Notes: generated by a model not told the origin, from the sequence alone. Counted from the first letter of the stretch, positions 1 to 11,043 are shown. The stretch: DNA of 64,000 nt from Hennigella sp049177145 (GCA_049177145.1 CP185406.1:372001-436000), one strand, 5' to 3'. A program made the numbers and translations.

Positions 1-1747
1 TTTCACAAGTTTCGTAAGGAATGATGTTTGTAATCTTGAAGAAACAAGATTGCATAATAACGTTAATTCTGTTGCCTAAACCAGCAGCGCCTGCTACTTT
101 GTAAGCATCGATTGTGTAAAGTTTAGCATTAAGCTTTTGAACTTTTTCTTTAAATGCTTTTGGTAAGTGTTTACCAATTTCTTCAGCTGGTCAAATTGAG
201 TTAAGTAATACACATCCATTTTCTTTCAAACCTTCAAGAACATCGTATTTGTTAACATATGTGAAGTTGTGAACAGCAATGAAGTCTGCATGTTGTAAGA
301 AGTATGGACTTCTAATAACACCATCAGACATTCTTAAGTGAGAAATTGTTAATCCACCAGATTTCTTTGAATCATATTCAAAGTAACCTTGAATGTATTT
401 TTGTGTGTTTTGACCAATAATCTTGATTGATGATTTGTTGGCTGAAATAGTACCATCAGATCCAAGACCTCAGAATTTACATTCATAGTAATCATTGTCT
501 AATTGAACTTCTTTACCTAAAGCTGGTAATGATAAATGAGTTACATCATCATTAATTCCAACTGTGAATCTAACAATTGGTTTGTCAGATGTCATGTTGT
601 TGAAAATTTGATAAACACAAGTTGGTGTAAATTCTTTTCCACCTAAACCAAATCTACCAGCTAATACTTTGATATCAGTTCTGTTCATTTGGTTTAGAGC
701 CATTACTACATCTAAGTACAATGGTTCACCATTTGAACCTGGTTCTTTAGTTCTATCTAGAACAGTTAATCTCTTAACTGTCTTAGGTAGTTTTTCTACA
801 AAGGCTTTAGAATTGAATGGACGGTATAAGTGAACTTTTAGTACACCATACTTCTTTCCTTCTTTTCTAATTAGTGTGTCAAGAGATTCATGAATTGTAT
901 CAGCTCCTGAACCCATAACAACAATTACATCTGTTGCTTCTGGTGAACCATAGTAGTTGAATGGAGCATATTTTCTTCCTGTTAATTCTGCAAGTTTGTT
1001 CATTGCATTTTCAACAGCAGTATATGCATCATCATAATTCTTGTTGTTTGCTTCACGGTTTTGGAAGTATGTATCACCATTTTCACATGGACCCATTAAT
1101 TTAGGATGAGCAGGGTTGTGTCCTGATTTTCTATAAGCATTAATCTTCTCAGTTGGAAGCATTTGCTTAATAGTGTCATATGAGATTTCTTCAATCTTGT
1201 TGATTTCATGACTTGTTCTGAAACCATCAAAGAAGTGAAGGAATGGTAATGATGAGTTTAGTGCAGCGATGTGTGCAACTAAAGCCATATCGTGAGCTTC
1301 TTGTACGTTGTTTGAAGCCAACATACAGAAACCTGTTTGTCTTGTTGCCATAACGTCTTGGTGGTCACCAAAGATGTTAATAGCTTGTGCAGCTAGTGTT
1401 CTAGCTGATACATGGAAGACTACTGGTAAACATTCTGCAGCAATCTTGTACATGTTAGGGATCATAAGTAATAATCCTTGGCTAGCTGTATAAGTAGTTG
1501 TTAATGCACCTACTGAAGCTGAACCATGAACTGCACCAGCAGCTCCACCTTCAGATTGCATTTCAGTTACTTTTACAGTGTTACCAAATACATTCTTTTG
1601 TCCCTTAGCAGCTCATTCATCACACAATTCAGCCATTGGTGTTGAAGGAGTAATAGGGAAAATACAAGCAACGTCACTTAGTGCGTAGCCAATCATGGCT
1701 GCTGCTGTATTTCCATCTACTGAAATATATTTTTTATCTGTCGACAT
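1..1747 (-). CDS. nifJ: Pyruvate:ferredoxin (flavodoxin) oxidoreductase, C-terminus off the window edge
   Basis: PFOR converts pyruvate, CoA and oxidised ferredoxin to acetyl-CoA, CO2 and reduced ferredoxin in the cytoplasm. The visible 582 residues carry the N-terminal pyruvate-binding domain: an opening DGNTAAAMIGYALSDVACIF stretch, the PITPSTPMAE motif, and the family segments QSEGGAAGAVHG, YTASQGLLLMIPNMYK and GDHQDVMATRQTGF. Whole PFORs are close to 1170 residues, so roughly half, including the Fe-S and TPP domains, lies beyond base 1. The start is the ATG at 1747, preceded by AGAAG; an upstream in-frame ATG at 1795 would fall inside the operator palindrome and lacks homology. Trp codons at 1613 and 470 are TGA. 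It lies downstream of the hydrogenase on the same strand but has its own promoter. Identity is certain; the physiological electron carrier is inferred. Confidence 0.96.
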
Positions 1748-1771
1748 ATATATCTTCTTTCGTTTAATAAA

Positions 1772-1803
1772 ATGTACATCCTTTAGGATGTACATATATT
1801 ATA
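1772..1803 (-). promoter_or_regulatory. PFOR promoter with palindromic operator at the transcription start
   Basis: A TATAAT -10 box (read on the minus strand) occupies 1798-1803. Directly downstream, 1772-1795 is a perfect palindrome with half-site ATGTACATCCT and a 2-base centre. It covers the predicted +1 and lies about 25 bases before the PFOR start codon. Position and symmetry fit a repressor operator. A 5'-UTR hairpin is the alternative; no T-tract follows, so it is not a terminator. The regulator is unknown. Confidence 0.6.
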
Positions 1804-1812
1804 TATCTAATC

Positions 1813-1840
1813 AAAAATAAGTTACAAGTAACTTATTTTT
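1813..1840 (-). terminator. Rho-independent terminator of the hydrogenase gene
   Basis: Perfect 13-bp inverted repeat (1813-1825 with 1828-1840, 2-base loop) that ends in a run of T on the minus strand. The hydrogenase TAA stop (1833-1835) lies inside the stem, so the last codons form part of the terminator. Confidence 0.8.
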
Positions 1841-3791
1841 GGTTGTTGTCGTCTTCTAATTCTTGCTCTGGACTCTTTTGTCTTGTTTCAGCAATAGTGA
1901 TAGTTTTGTTGCCATCTACCTTTTGTTCCAACTTGGTTTCTGTCTTCTTTTCAGCAGGGATTTTTTTGCTTGGATCAGTAATAGTAATTTTTTGTTTGCC
2001 ATCAACTACAGTTTTCAATGTTGACTCTTCGGTTGAAGTTGAGACAACAGTTTGAACTTTTGATACTTTTTCAACAGGTTGAACCTTTGCCACCGGTTGA
2101 ACTTTTGCAACTCCAGGCTTCTTAACAGGTTCTTGTTTAACTGAAGCAACAGGGGCTGTTTTTGGTTTTCCTTCAACTTTAGCAGGGGTTGCATTTGGTT
2201 TTTTCATTCCTGGTTGATCTACTTTAATAAATCTTCCTGGTAATTCTCCAAAGTTTTTAAATGGACCGTGACGTAAACCTGGTTGATCGGGTTGAGGATT
2301 AAAGTTAATCTTTCTAGCAGCATGCACTCTAACGGCAGATACTTTAGGTATTTCTCTTGCACCAGATTTATCAATAGATTCTTTGATAGTTTTGTGTTTA
2401 GATGCCTTAGCATAAGCTTGAGTGAATGATCTACCAACGGCAGCATTGTGGTTTAAACTTTCTGGACCACAAACACATCCGCCTTCACAAGCCATACCTT
2501 CAATGAAATTATATTTACTTGTGCCGGCAGCTAAATTTTCAATAGCTTTAATACATTCTTTCATACCGCTACAAGCTAATGAAGACAATTGGAAATCTTT
2601 AAGATTTACTTCTTTTAAAGCTTGTACAACAGCTTCAGATACACCACCAATTTTAGCAAAGCATCTACCGAATGGAGAAGCATCTTCTAATGGAATACCT
2701 TTCAGCTTTTCTACTTCTACATCTCTTGCAGAGAACATTGCTCTAAGTTCTGTAAAAGTTAAAACATAGTCAACATATGGTCTTACATCTGGTAAAGATC
2801 TTTCATCCTTCTTTGCAGTACATGGACCAATGAAAACAGTTAAAGCATCTGGGTGTTTAGCTTTAATAATTTTTCCTGTTTGAGCCATAGGGCTAACATT
2901 GTGGCTTATTTTATTTTTTAATTCAGGATGGAATTTCTTAATGTAAGCAACAAATGCAGGGCAACAAGAAGTTGTTAAAATTTTCTTTTCAACTAATTCT
3001 TTTGCTTCGTTTTCAGCAACGATATCAGCACCCAATGCTGCTTCAACTACATTAGTAAATCCAAGTTGTAAAATACCTTCAATGATTTGTTCTAATTTAA
3101 CACCAGAGAATTGTGTTGCAATAGCTGGAGCAACAATAGCATAGATTGGACGTTTCTTAGTAGCTAAAATATTGTTTCTAATGTGATCAATTACGAATGT
3201 AATAAATGTTTTTGCTGCAATAGCACCAAATGGACATTTTTGTGTACAGTTACCACAAACAATACATTTAGAATAGTCAATCTTTGCTGATAAGTTTTCA
3301 TCCATGGTAATAGCACCAGTTGGACAAGCTTTTTGACAAGGTCTTCTAAAGTTATAAATAGCACCGAATGGACAAGCTTTTGAACATAGACCACAGTTAA
3401 CACATTTTTCTTTATCAATGTGTGCACGGTGATGACCGTCTACTGAAATAGCACCCTTAGGGCAAGCTTGTTTACAAGCGTGACCGATACAACCACGGCA
3501 TGATTCAGTTACAGTGTAACCACCCATTGGACATTGGTCACAAGCAATAGGAATAACGTCAATAATGTTGAAGTCGTCTCATTCACCACCACGGGTAATT
3601 TTAACTCTTTCAGCCATGATTGCACGTTCCATATAAACACAGCAACGGTAATTAGCTTTTCTACCTGGAACTAGAATTTCAGGAAGTTTAGCTTCGATAT
3701 CTTTAAAATTACCAGCGTAACATGCTCTGGATACTTCTCTTAAAACGTCGAATTTTATCTTTTCGACATATGTTTCAAATTTTCAGTCCAT
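1833..3791 (-). CDS. [FeFe]-hydrogenase, group B-like, with long C-terminal tail
   Basis: Reversibly reduces protons to H2 with electrons from ferredoxin. The 652-residue protein opens with an RCCVYMERAI segment typical of group B1/B3 enzymes. Cys-rich ferredoxin-like clusters follow (residues about 95-190; CVNCGLCSKACP, CIVCGNCTQKCP). The H-cluster motifs are L1 TSCCPAF (about 274-280), L2 GPCTAKKDE (about 322-330) and L3 EGMACEGGCVCG (about 431-442), and all cluster cysteines are present. Group B enzymes normally end near residue 480. Here about 170 further residues, rich in Lys, Pro, Val and Thr, carry repeats (VAKVQPV twice; VDGKQKITI and VDGNKTITI). The start at 3791 (MDW, with a TGA Trp) restores the N-terminal domain. 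The catalytic assignment is firm; tail function is unknown. Maturases HydE/F/G, needed for activity, are not in this window. Confidence 0.95.
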
Positions 3792-3818
3792 ATATTAAAA
3801 TATATATTTAGTAATCAT

Positions 3819-3824
3819 ATTATA
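3819..3824 (-). promoter_or_regulatory. -10 box of the hydrogenase gene
   Basis: Minus-strand TATAAT about 28 bases upstream of the hydrogenase ATG. No clear -35 box, as is usual in mollicutes. The box lies just downstream of the pflA stop, so the hydrogenase can be transcribed separately from pflBA. Confidence 0.5.
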
Positions 3825-3833
3825 CATAAAAAA

Positions 3834-4571
3834 CTATTTTTTACATAGGAGATTAGATATATAAGATTTTGCTTCTTCAAATTCGGGTGTTGTAAGCATT
3901 TGTTTGTCTTTAAATGGATAGTCAATTCCAAGCTTTTTATATTTGTCATCTGCAAGATTGTGATATGACAATAATTCATATCTTTGACAGTATTTTAAAG
4001 GCCTAATAAATTGTGCTAATTTATCTAAATGAGCGTGATCTGCATTAATAGTTTTAATAATCACTTGTCTAATTCAATATGGTTTTTTATTTTCTTCTAG
4101 AAACTTAACAAATTCCATACCAGTTAACTGGTTAGAACCTGTAATAAATTCATGCTCTTGTGGATCAACTGCTTTGATATCCACTATTCATAAATCGACC
4201 AGATCAAGTAGATCAATATAGGCTTGTTTATTTGTTAAAAAATTACATGCTGAAGTATCTATTGCTAAGTGAATATTTCTAGCTTTACACTCTTTACCAA
4301 AAAGCTTGATAAAATCAGCACTTAGCATTGGTTCACCACCAGAAAAAGTGATACCGCCTTTTTTATAAAAAGCTTTGTTTTGTTCATACAAAGAAAGGAT
4401 GTCATTTACCGACATTTCTTTAGCTTGTTCATAATCCATATTTCAACTTTCAGGATTATGACAATACTTACATCTAAAGCTGCAACCTTGTAAGAAGATT
4501 ACTAATCTTATACTAGGTCCATCCACAGCTCCAAATGATTCAACCTTGAATACTTTAGCTGTATCTTTCAT
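3834..4571 (-). CDS. pflA: Pyruvate formate-lyase activating enzyme
   Basis: A radical SAM enzyme that installs the glycyl radical on pyruvate formate-lyase. The 245-residue product has the canonical cluster motif CSFRCKYCH (residues about 30-38), which binds a [4Fe-4S] cluster and SAM, followed by GGITFSGGEPMLSADF, the glycine-rich SAM-binding region of activases. The length matches the family (about 245-250). The ATG at 4571 directly abuts the pflB TAG stop at 4572, so the two are translated from one pflB-pflA transcript. TGA Trp codons occur throughout. It requires reduced flavodoxin or ferredoxin, which PFOR next door could supply (inference). Confidence 0.95.
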
Positions 4572-6812
4572 CTATACTCTTTCGTGGAATGTTCTAGCAA
4601 TAACTTCGTCTTGATGTTTCTTAGACAATTTAACAAAGTTAACTGCATAACCAGAAACTCTAATTGTTAATTGAGGATATAGTTCTGGGTGACTTTGTGC
4701 ATCAATCAATGTTTCTCTCATTAAAACATTAACATTTAAGTGTTGTGCACCTTTTTCAAAGTAACCATCTAACATTGTTACTAAGTTATCTCTTTGTTCA
4801 TCTCTTCAATATCCTAAAGCTGTAGGAACAATAGAGAATGTATTAGAAATACCATCTTGAGCAAAATCAAATGGAAGTTTTGCTACAGATGATAAACTTG
4901 CTACTGCACCTGAACAGTCTCTACCATGCATTGGGTTTGCACCAGGAGCAAATGGTACTCCAACTTTTCTTCCATCAGGTGTAGCACCTGTTGCACCACC
5001 ATACATTACATTAGATGTGATAGTTAGAATAGACATAGTGTGTTCACTGTTTCTGTAAGCTGGGTGTTTTCTTAAAGCCTCAGAAAAATATTTAACTACT
5101 GCTTGAGCTATTTCATCTACTTTGTTGTCATCATTTCCATATTTAGGGAAATCACCTTCAATTTTGAAATCAACAGCAATATTGTTATTTCATGTTGGTG
5201 TTACTTTAGCATATTTGATTGCAGATAAACTATCAGCAACTACAGATAATCCTGCAATACCTGTTGCAAAGAATCTCTTTACATTAACATCATGTAAAGC
5301 GAATTCTAATGCTTCATAATATCAACGATCATGGTTGTAGTGAATGATGTTTAAAGCATTAACATACAAACCAGCCAATCAGTCCATTACTTTTTTATAA
5401 CGTTCTCATACTTCTTCATAGTTAAGTGGTTTGTTATGATCAAGTTCACCTAAATCTGGTCCCATTTTATAACTTTGGTGTAATTCATCTCTACCATTAT
5501 TAATAGAATAAAGCAAAGCTTTAGCAAGGTTTGCTCTTGCACCAAATTGTTGAGTTTCTTTTCCAACAGCCATTGGAGAAACACAACAAGCAATTGCATA
5601 GTCATCACCATGTGTTGGTCTCATTAATTCGTCTGATTCATATTGAATTGATGAGAACATAATAGAATAAGTTGCACAGAACTTTTTAAAGTTTTCTGGT
5701 AATTTATGAGATCATAGAACTGTTAAGTTTGGTTCAGGAGCTGGTCCCATATTCTTTAGTGTATGTAATACACGGTAAGATGTTTTTGTTACTAAACTTC
5801 TACCATCTTTTCCCATACCAGCTATTGTTTCAGTTGCTCATACAGGATCACCACCAAAGATTTCATTGTAACTTGCGATTCTAGCAAATTTAATGATTCT
5901 TAGCTTCATTACATAGTGGTCAATCATTTCTTGAGCTTGTTGTTCAGTTAAACCACCTTTTTTCATATCTCTTTGAATGTAGATATCAAAGAATGTGGTG
6001 TTACGACCGATTGACATAGCAGCACCGTTTTGGTCTTTAACAGCAGCTAAATAACCAAAGTATGTTCATTGAATAGCTTCTTTAGCTGTTGCTGCTGGTT
6101 TGCTAATGTCACAACCATACTTTTCAGCCATTTCTTTTAATTGCTTTAAAGCTTTAATTTGTTGTGTGATTTCATATCTCGTTCTGATCTTTTCATCACT
6201 CATATCACCATTAATAAAACTTTGTTGTTCTAATCTTTCTTTGATTAGATAATCAACACCATATAAAGCAATTCTACGGTAATCGCCAATTACTCTACCA
6301 CGAGCATAAGTGTCAGGAAGACCTGTTAAAATGTGACAATGTCTTGCGTCCATTATTTCTTTTGTGTAACAATCAAAAACAGCTTGGTTGTGAGTTACAG
6401 CATGTTTAGTGTATGCTTCAACAGCAGCAGGATCTGTTTTAAATCCGTATTGTTCAGAGGCTTGTACTGCCATTTTAATTCCACCACGAGGCATAAAGGC
6501 ACGAATTAATGGTCTTTCAGTTTGTAAACCTACGATTTGTTCTAGGTCTTTATTAATATAACCTGCACCATAAGCATTAATAAAGCTTGGTCTAGGGTCA
6601 ACACCTAAAACTCCACCATTTTTCTTTTCTTGCATCATTAAATCAGAGATGCTTTCTCAAAGGTGCTTGGTTGCATCAGTAGGACCTACAAGAAACTTTT
6701 CATCCCCTGTATATTCTTCATAGTTTGTTTGAATAAAATCTCTAGTATCTATGCCTTCCATTCATTTTCCAGGCTTAAATCCTTCTCACTCTTTAAAATT
6801 TACTTTTTCCAT
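4572..6812 (-). CDS. pflB: Pyruvate formate-lyase (formate C-acetyltransferase)
   Basis: Splits pyruvate plus CoA non-oxidatively into acetyl-CoA and formate, using an oxygen-sensitive glycyl radical. The 746-residue protein is near full family length (about 750-760). Diagnostic features are the catalytic Cys-Cys pair in DYAIACCVSPM and the neighbouring QQFGARANLAKALLYSIN segment, and the C-terminal glycyl-radical motif RVSGYAVNFVKLS. The start at 6812 is preceded by a GAGGTGA Shine-Dalgarno. The activase gene follows with no gap. With PFOR and hydrogenase nearby, the cell has two routes from pyruvate to acetyl-CoA, one releasing formate and the other reduced ferredoxin/H2. Confidence 0.97.
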
Positions 6813-6866
6813 TCTATTCACCTCACAATGTAAAGAACATAAATATAAAATATTTATGGTAACTTC

Positions 6867-6872
6867 ATTATA
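6867..6872 (-). promoter_or_regulatory. -10 box of the pflBA operon
   Basis: Minus-strand TATAAT 55 bases upstream of the pflB start, within an AT-rich leader. An imperfect AT palindrome (CATAAATA, 5-base spacer, TATTTATG; 6838-6858) lies just downstream of the predicted +1. With this base composition it may be chance. Confidence 0.5.
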
Positions 6873-6911
6873 AATAAAATAAAAAAATAATTATGGAAAA
6901 TGCAAAAAAAT

Positions 6912-6934
6912 AAAAAAGAGATTTTCTCTTTTTT
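6912..6934 (-). terminator. Terminator of the exported M20 dipeptidase gene
   Basis: 10-bp stem (AAAAAAGAGA / TCTCTTTTTT, 3-base loop) that overlaps the gene's TAA stop by two bases and is followed by T-rich sequence on the minus strand. Confidence 0.65.
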
Positions 6935-8687
6935 ATAAAGTTCCCATTCTTGATAAAACATTCATTAGAGCTTTAATGCATGGGTCTATTGTATCAATAG
7001 AACAGGTTTCAGCTGTACTATGAGCATTTTGTATTTCAGGACCAACACAAATACATTTCAAGTTAGGATTACAAATTATTCAATGTGCCGGTTCTACTCC
7101 TCCACGTGTATCAATCGGATTTGGTTTGACACCAATTTTCCTATAAGCGTCTTCCATTCATTCCAACATTGTATTATCTTCTATTGGCATTCAAGGTATC
7201 ATAATATTGTTTATGATGGGTTGATAACCAAGCGTTTCATTTCCCCCTGATTGATATGCTTGAGATATCTTATCAATATTCTCTTCGTCTATTAATCTTG
7301 TTTTAGAAACACCAGTTAAGTAAACATGGGTTGAATCAGAATCAATTTTGATTGGACCAATGTTTGTACTAGCTACAGGTCTAGGACTTTCATCATCAGT
7401 CATATCTAAAATTCCATAAAATAAACCTTTTTGTAAGTCTAGAGGGTCCAAACTAGCTTTTTTATTTGATCCAAGAAATTTAATTAGATTAGCAGTATCT
7501 GATGAAGATAAACATTTTGAGCTGCTATGAACAGGAGCAAAAGAAAATTGTACTTTAGAAAAATCATCACCAGTATAGAATTCAGATCATTCAGCAAAAA
7601 GCTTATCTTTAGTATTATTCAAAGTTTGTTCACTAATATTAGAATTGATAGCAAATATTAAATGACCATTTTTAATAATTTGATTTGATTTAAACTCTGA
7701 TCCATTGTGATCATAAGAAATAATCTTAATGTTTTGTCCTGATGTTCCATTTAATTCATTAAGAAATTCAAATGCCATTCTATCCGCATTAGCACGATAA
7801 TTTTCCATATCTCAAGCGCTATGACCACCATTTAAATTACCGATTCATAATTCATATGGTATTCAACCAGTGCCTATTTCTTCAACACTAAATTCATGGT
7901 TAAAATGAATATCAAATAACCCTGCACACGAACGATATATTCCATACCTTGGTTCAGCATCAACATTGATTAAATAATCAATTGCTTTACCATCTGGAAA
8001 AAATACCTTTTGTTTATTTTCTTCAATTTCTTTTATGATTTCAGCACCACCAGTTGTGGTTTCTTCATTAGATGTGCAAAGAATACGAATTGGACCATGC
8101 TTAAATGAATTTCTATTTTTTAATAATGTTAATAGTATAGATAGGCCCATGCCATTATCGGCGCCTAATGAAGTATCGTGATTGACAGAATGTACTATGT
8201 TTCCTTCAATTTCAGGCTGAATCCCATATTTTTCTGCATATTCTTGTGCTGCTTTCGTTCCATCAAGCACCATATCCATATGTCCTTGTAAAATAATTGG
8301 TTTTCATGATTCACAACCTTTGGTTGGTTTCACATCAAACATAAGATCACAATTTTCTTCACCAGCGGTTGTTGTTCCTGTAATTCTTTGAACTTCACCA
8401 TCTAAGTCTGAACCAAGAATTTCTTTAACTCTTTGTTCAAGATATGGAACAATATTGTTAAAATTACCACTTTTTCTTGGCTGCGCACAAATTCCTTCAA
8501 CGTTTCCTGAATATGAATAAAACTCACTTCCTCCAAATTCTTCTAAAGCTTGTTTTACATATTTTGTGAATGTTGGATCGTGTATTGGTGTTGGTTTAGT
8601 AGTAAAATGAACTATCGTCGGAGCCACAACGATCGATGTCATCATGACAGATGTTACCGTTGTTTTAATTAATCCAAATTTATCCAT
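6933..8687 (-). CDS. M20-family dipeptidase (PepD-like) with N-terminal export signal
   Basis: Zinc aminoacyl-histidine/Xaa-His dipeptidase-type hydrolase of 584 residues. The metal-site motifs are QGHMDMV (about 134-140), LGADNGMG, TSNEETTTGG (catalytic Glu plus Zn ligand), NVDAEP, GGHSAWD and a C-terminal RGGVEPAHW segment. Unlike the two paralogues at 21559-23046 and 23056-24540, it begins with a hydrophobic segment (residues about 5-28, TTVTSVMMTSIVVAPTIVHF) after a short basic start and has no lipobox Cys. It is therefore probably secreted or anchored to face outside. It is also about 90 residues longer than the paralogues. It stands alone between terminators. Likely role: digesting host-derived dipeptides at the cell surface (inference). 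Substrate specificity cannot be read from the sequence. Confidence 0.85.
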
Positions 8688-8790
8688 ATTTGATACCTCT
8701 TTAATGGTTTAATGTGACGTTTTAATTAAATATATATTTAATTAACCATTGTTATTATATGTTAAAATAGTAGTATAAGAGAGGTTCAAA

Positions 8791-9435
8791 ATGTTAATTG
8801 ATACAAGAGAAAAATCTGTTAACCCAGAAGGATTTAATCCAACCGTTCAAAACCAAGTTATTCCTGCAAAGAGATCAACTGGTGGATTGGTAATATTTAT
8901 CATCTTCTGTATATTAACCATTGGTTTATTAGCAATTTATTTGCCTGTTAAAAAGAATTACTTTAATAGAAAGCAAATGCAAATTAACCAAGCAGCCAGT
9001 GGTATTGAAGTACAACTAGCACAAAGAAGAGATACCTTAGTTAAATTAGTTGATGCAACTAAATCATCAATGAAATTTGAACAAGATCTATTAAAAGATG
9101 TTGTTAACCTTAGAGGTATGAATATCAATAAATCAAATGCTGTTGAAGCAAATGATAAGATTGAAAGAGGCTTTGGTAGATTATTAGCTGTCTTTGAAAG
9201 ATACCCAGAAGTTAAATCTATTCAAACAGTACAAAACTTAATGTCTAGTGCTGATTATCAAGAAAGAGAAATTGCTGCCGCAAGAAGACTATACAACTCT
9301 GAAGTAACTGCTTTCAACCAAGAAATCTTTACTTGACCTGCTTGCATTCCAGCAACAAGTTTAAAATTAACTACATTTGCTTTGTTTGCTGCTACAGAAA
9401 CACAAAAGCAAGATGTAAGTCTTAACTTAAATTAA
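8791..9435 (+). CDS. lemA: LemA family protein
   Basis: 214-residue membrane protein with one N-terminal transmembrane helix (residues about 32-51, GLVIFIIFCILTIGLLAIYL). A largely helical LemA domain follows, with the family pattern QRRDTLVKLVDATK, RGFGRLLAVFERYPEVKS and SADYQEREIAAARRLYNSEV. LemA proteins are widespread, and their biochemical role is unsettled. Start at 8791 is preceded by an AGAGG ribosome-binding site and a TATGTTAAAAT -10-like element. The next gene starts nine bases after the stop, so they form an operon. Family assignment is strong; no function is claimed. Confidence 0.92.
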
Positions 9436-9444
9436 TCTTAATTA

Positions 9445-11034
9445 ATGACATCTAATCCCAAATGTTCATCTTTGCATGAACTTGATACTTTATGTAAAGA
9501 GATAAGTGAAAAGTCTGAAAAGGAATTTGATGCATTAATTAAAAAGTGCAACATTGACCTTGGAAGTAATAAACAATGAGCTAATGAATATTATTCATTA
9601 GTTAAGTCTAATACAAAATTACAAAAGAAAATTAAGGCCATGAAGATTGGCAGATGATTCTTACTCATCTTCCTAATCTTCCCTTTTTTCTTAATGACAA
9701 ATGCTGCAAAGAAAAAACAAAAACTTTTAGATGAAGGATTAGTTAAAGAAAAAGAAGCAAAAGAAAAATTAGATAAACAATTAAATGAATTTGTTGGTCT
9801 TATTTCTTATGACTTCATGTTTAAGAAGATTATTGAACCAATATGAAAAGATGTTAGTCTTGATATTTATCAAGATGCAAACTCATATTCTTCATGATTG
9901 CCATTAGTTCCTAAAATGATAACTAAAGATACATGTTATCTAGAACTAATTTCAGGTAAGTTATTCAGTAATCCATTCATGATTTACAACTTTAAAGAAC
10001 AATCATGATATATGCATGTTTATACGGGTAGTATTCCTGTATCATACACAACCCGTGATTCAGAAGGGCATATGGTGACAAGAACTGAAATTGTTACTGC
10101 TACCGAAACGCTACCAGCGCCACAATGAACAATTGGAACCGAATTGGCTTATCACTTTGATCGTCCAGCAAAACTTTGTTTTGCTAATAATGCGACAAAG
10201 AGACAATTAAAAAAATTAAATAAGAAAAATATTCAATCTCCAATGGAAAATAAGGAGTTTGAAAAAGTTTTCCCTGCAACTAGAACGGATGAAAAAGATT
10301 ACCGTGTAGTTTTTACCCCTCTTGCCCAAGAGAACTATGTTAAATTGTTTAAAGAACAAAATTACCAAGTGTTAAAGAACGAAGATGTTACTTTAGTTCA
10401 ATTACCAGAAGGTGGAGCATTATTAGATACAACAGATAATGAAGCTGTTAATTATGATGTTCAAACTTGAAAAGACAAATATTGTAAATGAGTTTCAAAT
10501 TTTGTTCACACATTAGGATTATTAAGTTTACCAATTGCTGCCATTCCTTTATATACACAATTTGAAACACAAATTAAACAAAGTAATGCTGGCAAACAAG
10601 TAGCTAGTGATGCACAGGTTCAAGAAAATATTACACATATGTTTAATCTATTAAACATGTGATCTAGGTTTGATACAGATGTAATTTTCCACCCAACTCA
10701 AACTAAAACAATAACAATTGATAAGTCTCAATTCTCTATCACAACTATTAGATGTGATTATTTCTATCCTGAACATAGAACTATTATGAAACCAGGATTT
10801 AGTGTTCACCGCGGAACAGTAATGGTTCCTATTCATGTTATTTACTATCGTGAAAGACATAAAGATTTATTTATGTGTCAATCAATTAACCTTAATAATG
10901 ATAATTTTGAAGGTAGATTCAATAACTTTATTGTCCACCGTGGTCAAATAATGGCTCTACTTAATAAGCCTAATTTAGATGCTAAAGAAATAGACTCTAT
11001 CAAGAAAATATTGCAGAAAATAAAGAAGCCATAG
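9445..11034 (+). CDS. DUF3137-like membrane protein paired with LemA
   Basis: 529-residue protein with an N-terminal hydrophilic stretch of about 70 residues and a transmembrane segment (about 72-88, FLLIFLIFPFFLMTNA). A Lys/Glu-rich coiled-coil-like region follows, then a soluble domain with a second short hydrophobic segment near residue 355 (TLGLLSLPIAAIPLY). DUF3137 proteins are often encoded next to lemA, and that context plus the topology support the call; I do not see a signature motif that proves it. The start ATG at 9445 lies nine bases downstream of lemA without a strong Shine-Dalgarno, suggesting translational coupling. Several TGA Trp codons break the frame under the standard code. 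Confidence 0.6.
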
Positions 11035-11042
11035 ACTTCTTT
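11022..11042. terminator. Short convergent terminator between the LemA operon and lepA
   Basis: 7-bp stem (AAAGAAG / CTTCTTT) whose loop holds the TAG stop of the DUF3137-like gene. A T run follows on the plus strand, and the lepA stop lies two bases further on. The stem is short, so strength is uncertain. Confidence 0.5.
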
Positions 11043-11043
11043 T

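Noticed and set aside
470..1800. Apparent premature stops in PFOR and nearly every conserved gene
   Set aside because: All such stops are TGA at conserved Trp positions; reading UGA as Trp restores full-length proteins, so these are not pseudogenes.
3798..3809. AAATAT/ATATTT palindrome before the hydrogenase and a similar one before pflB (6841-6855)
   Set aside because: Pure AT inverted repeats are expected by chance at this base composition; spacing differs between the two sites, so a shared operator is not supported.
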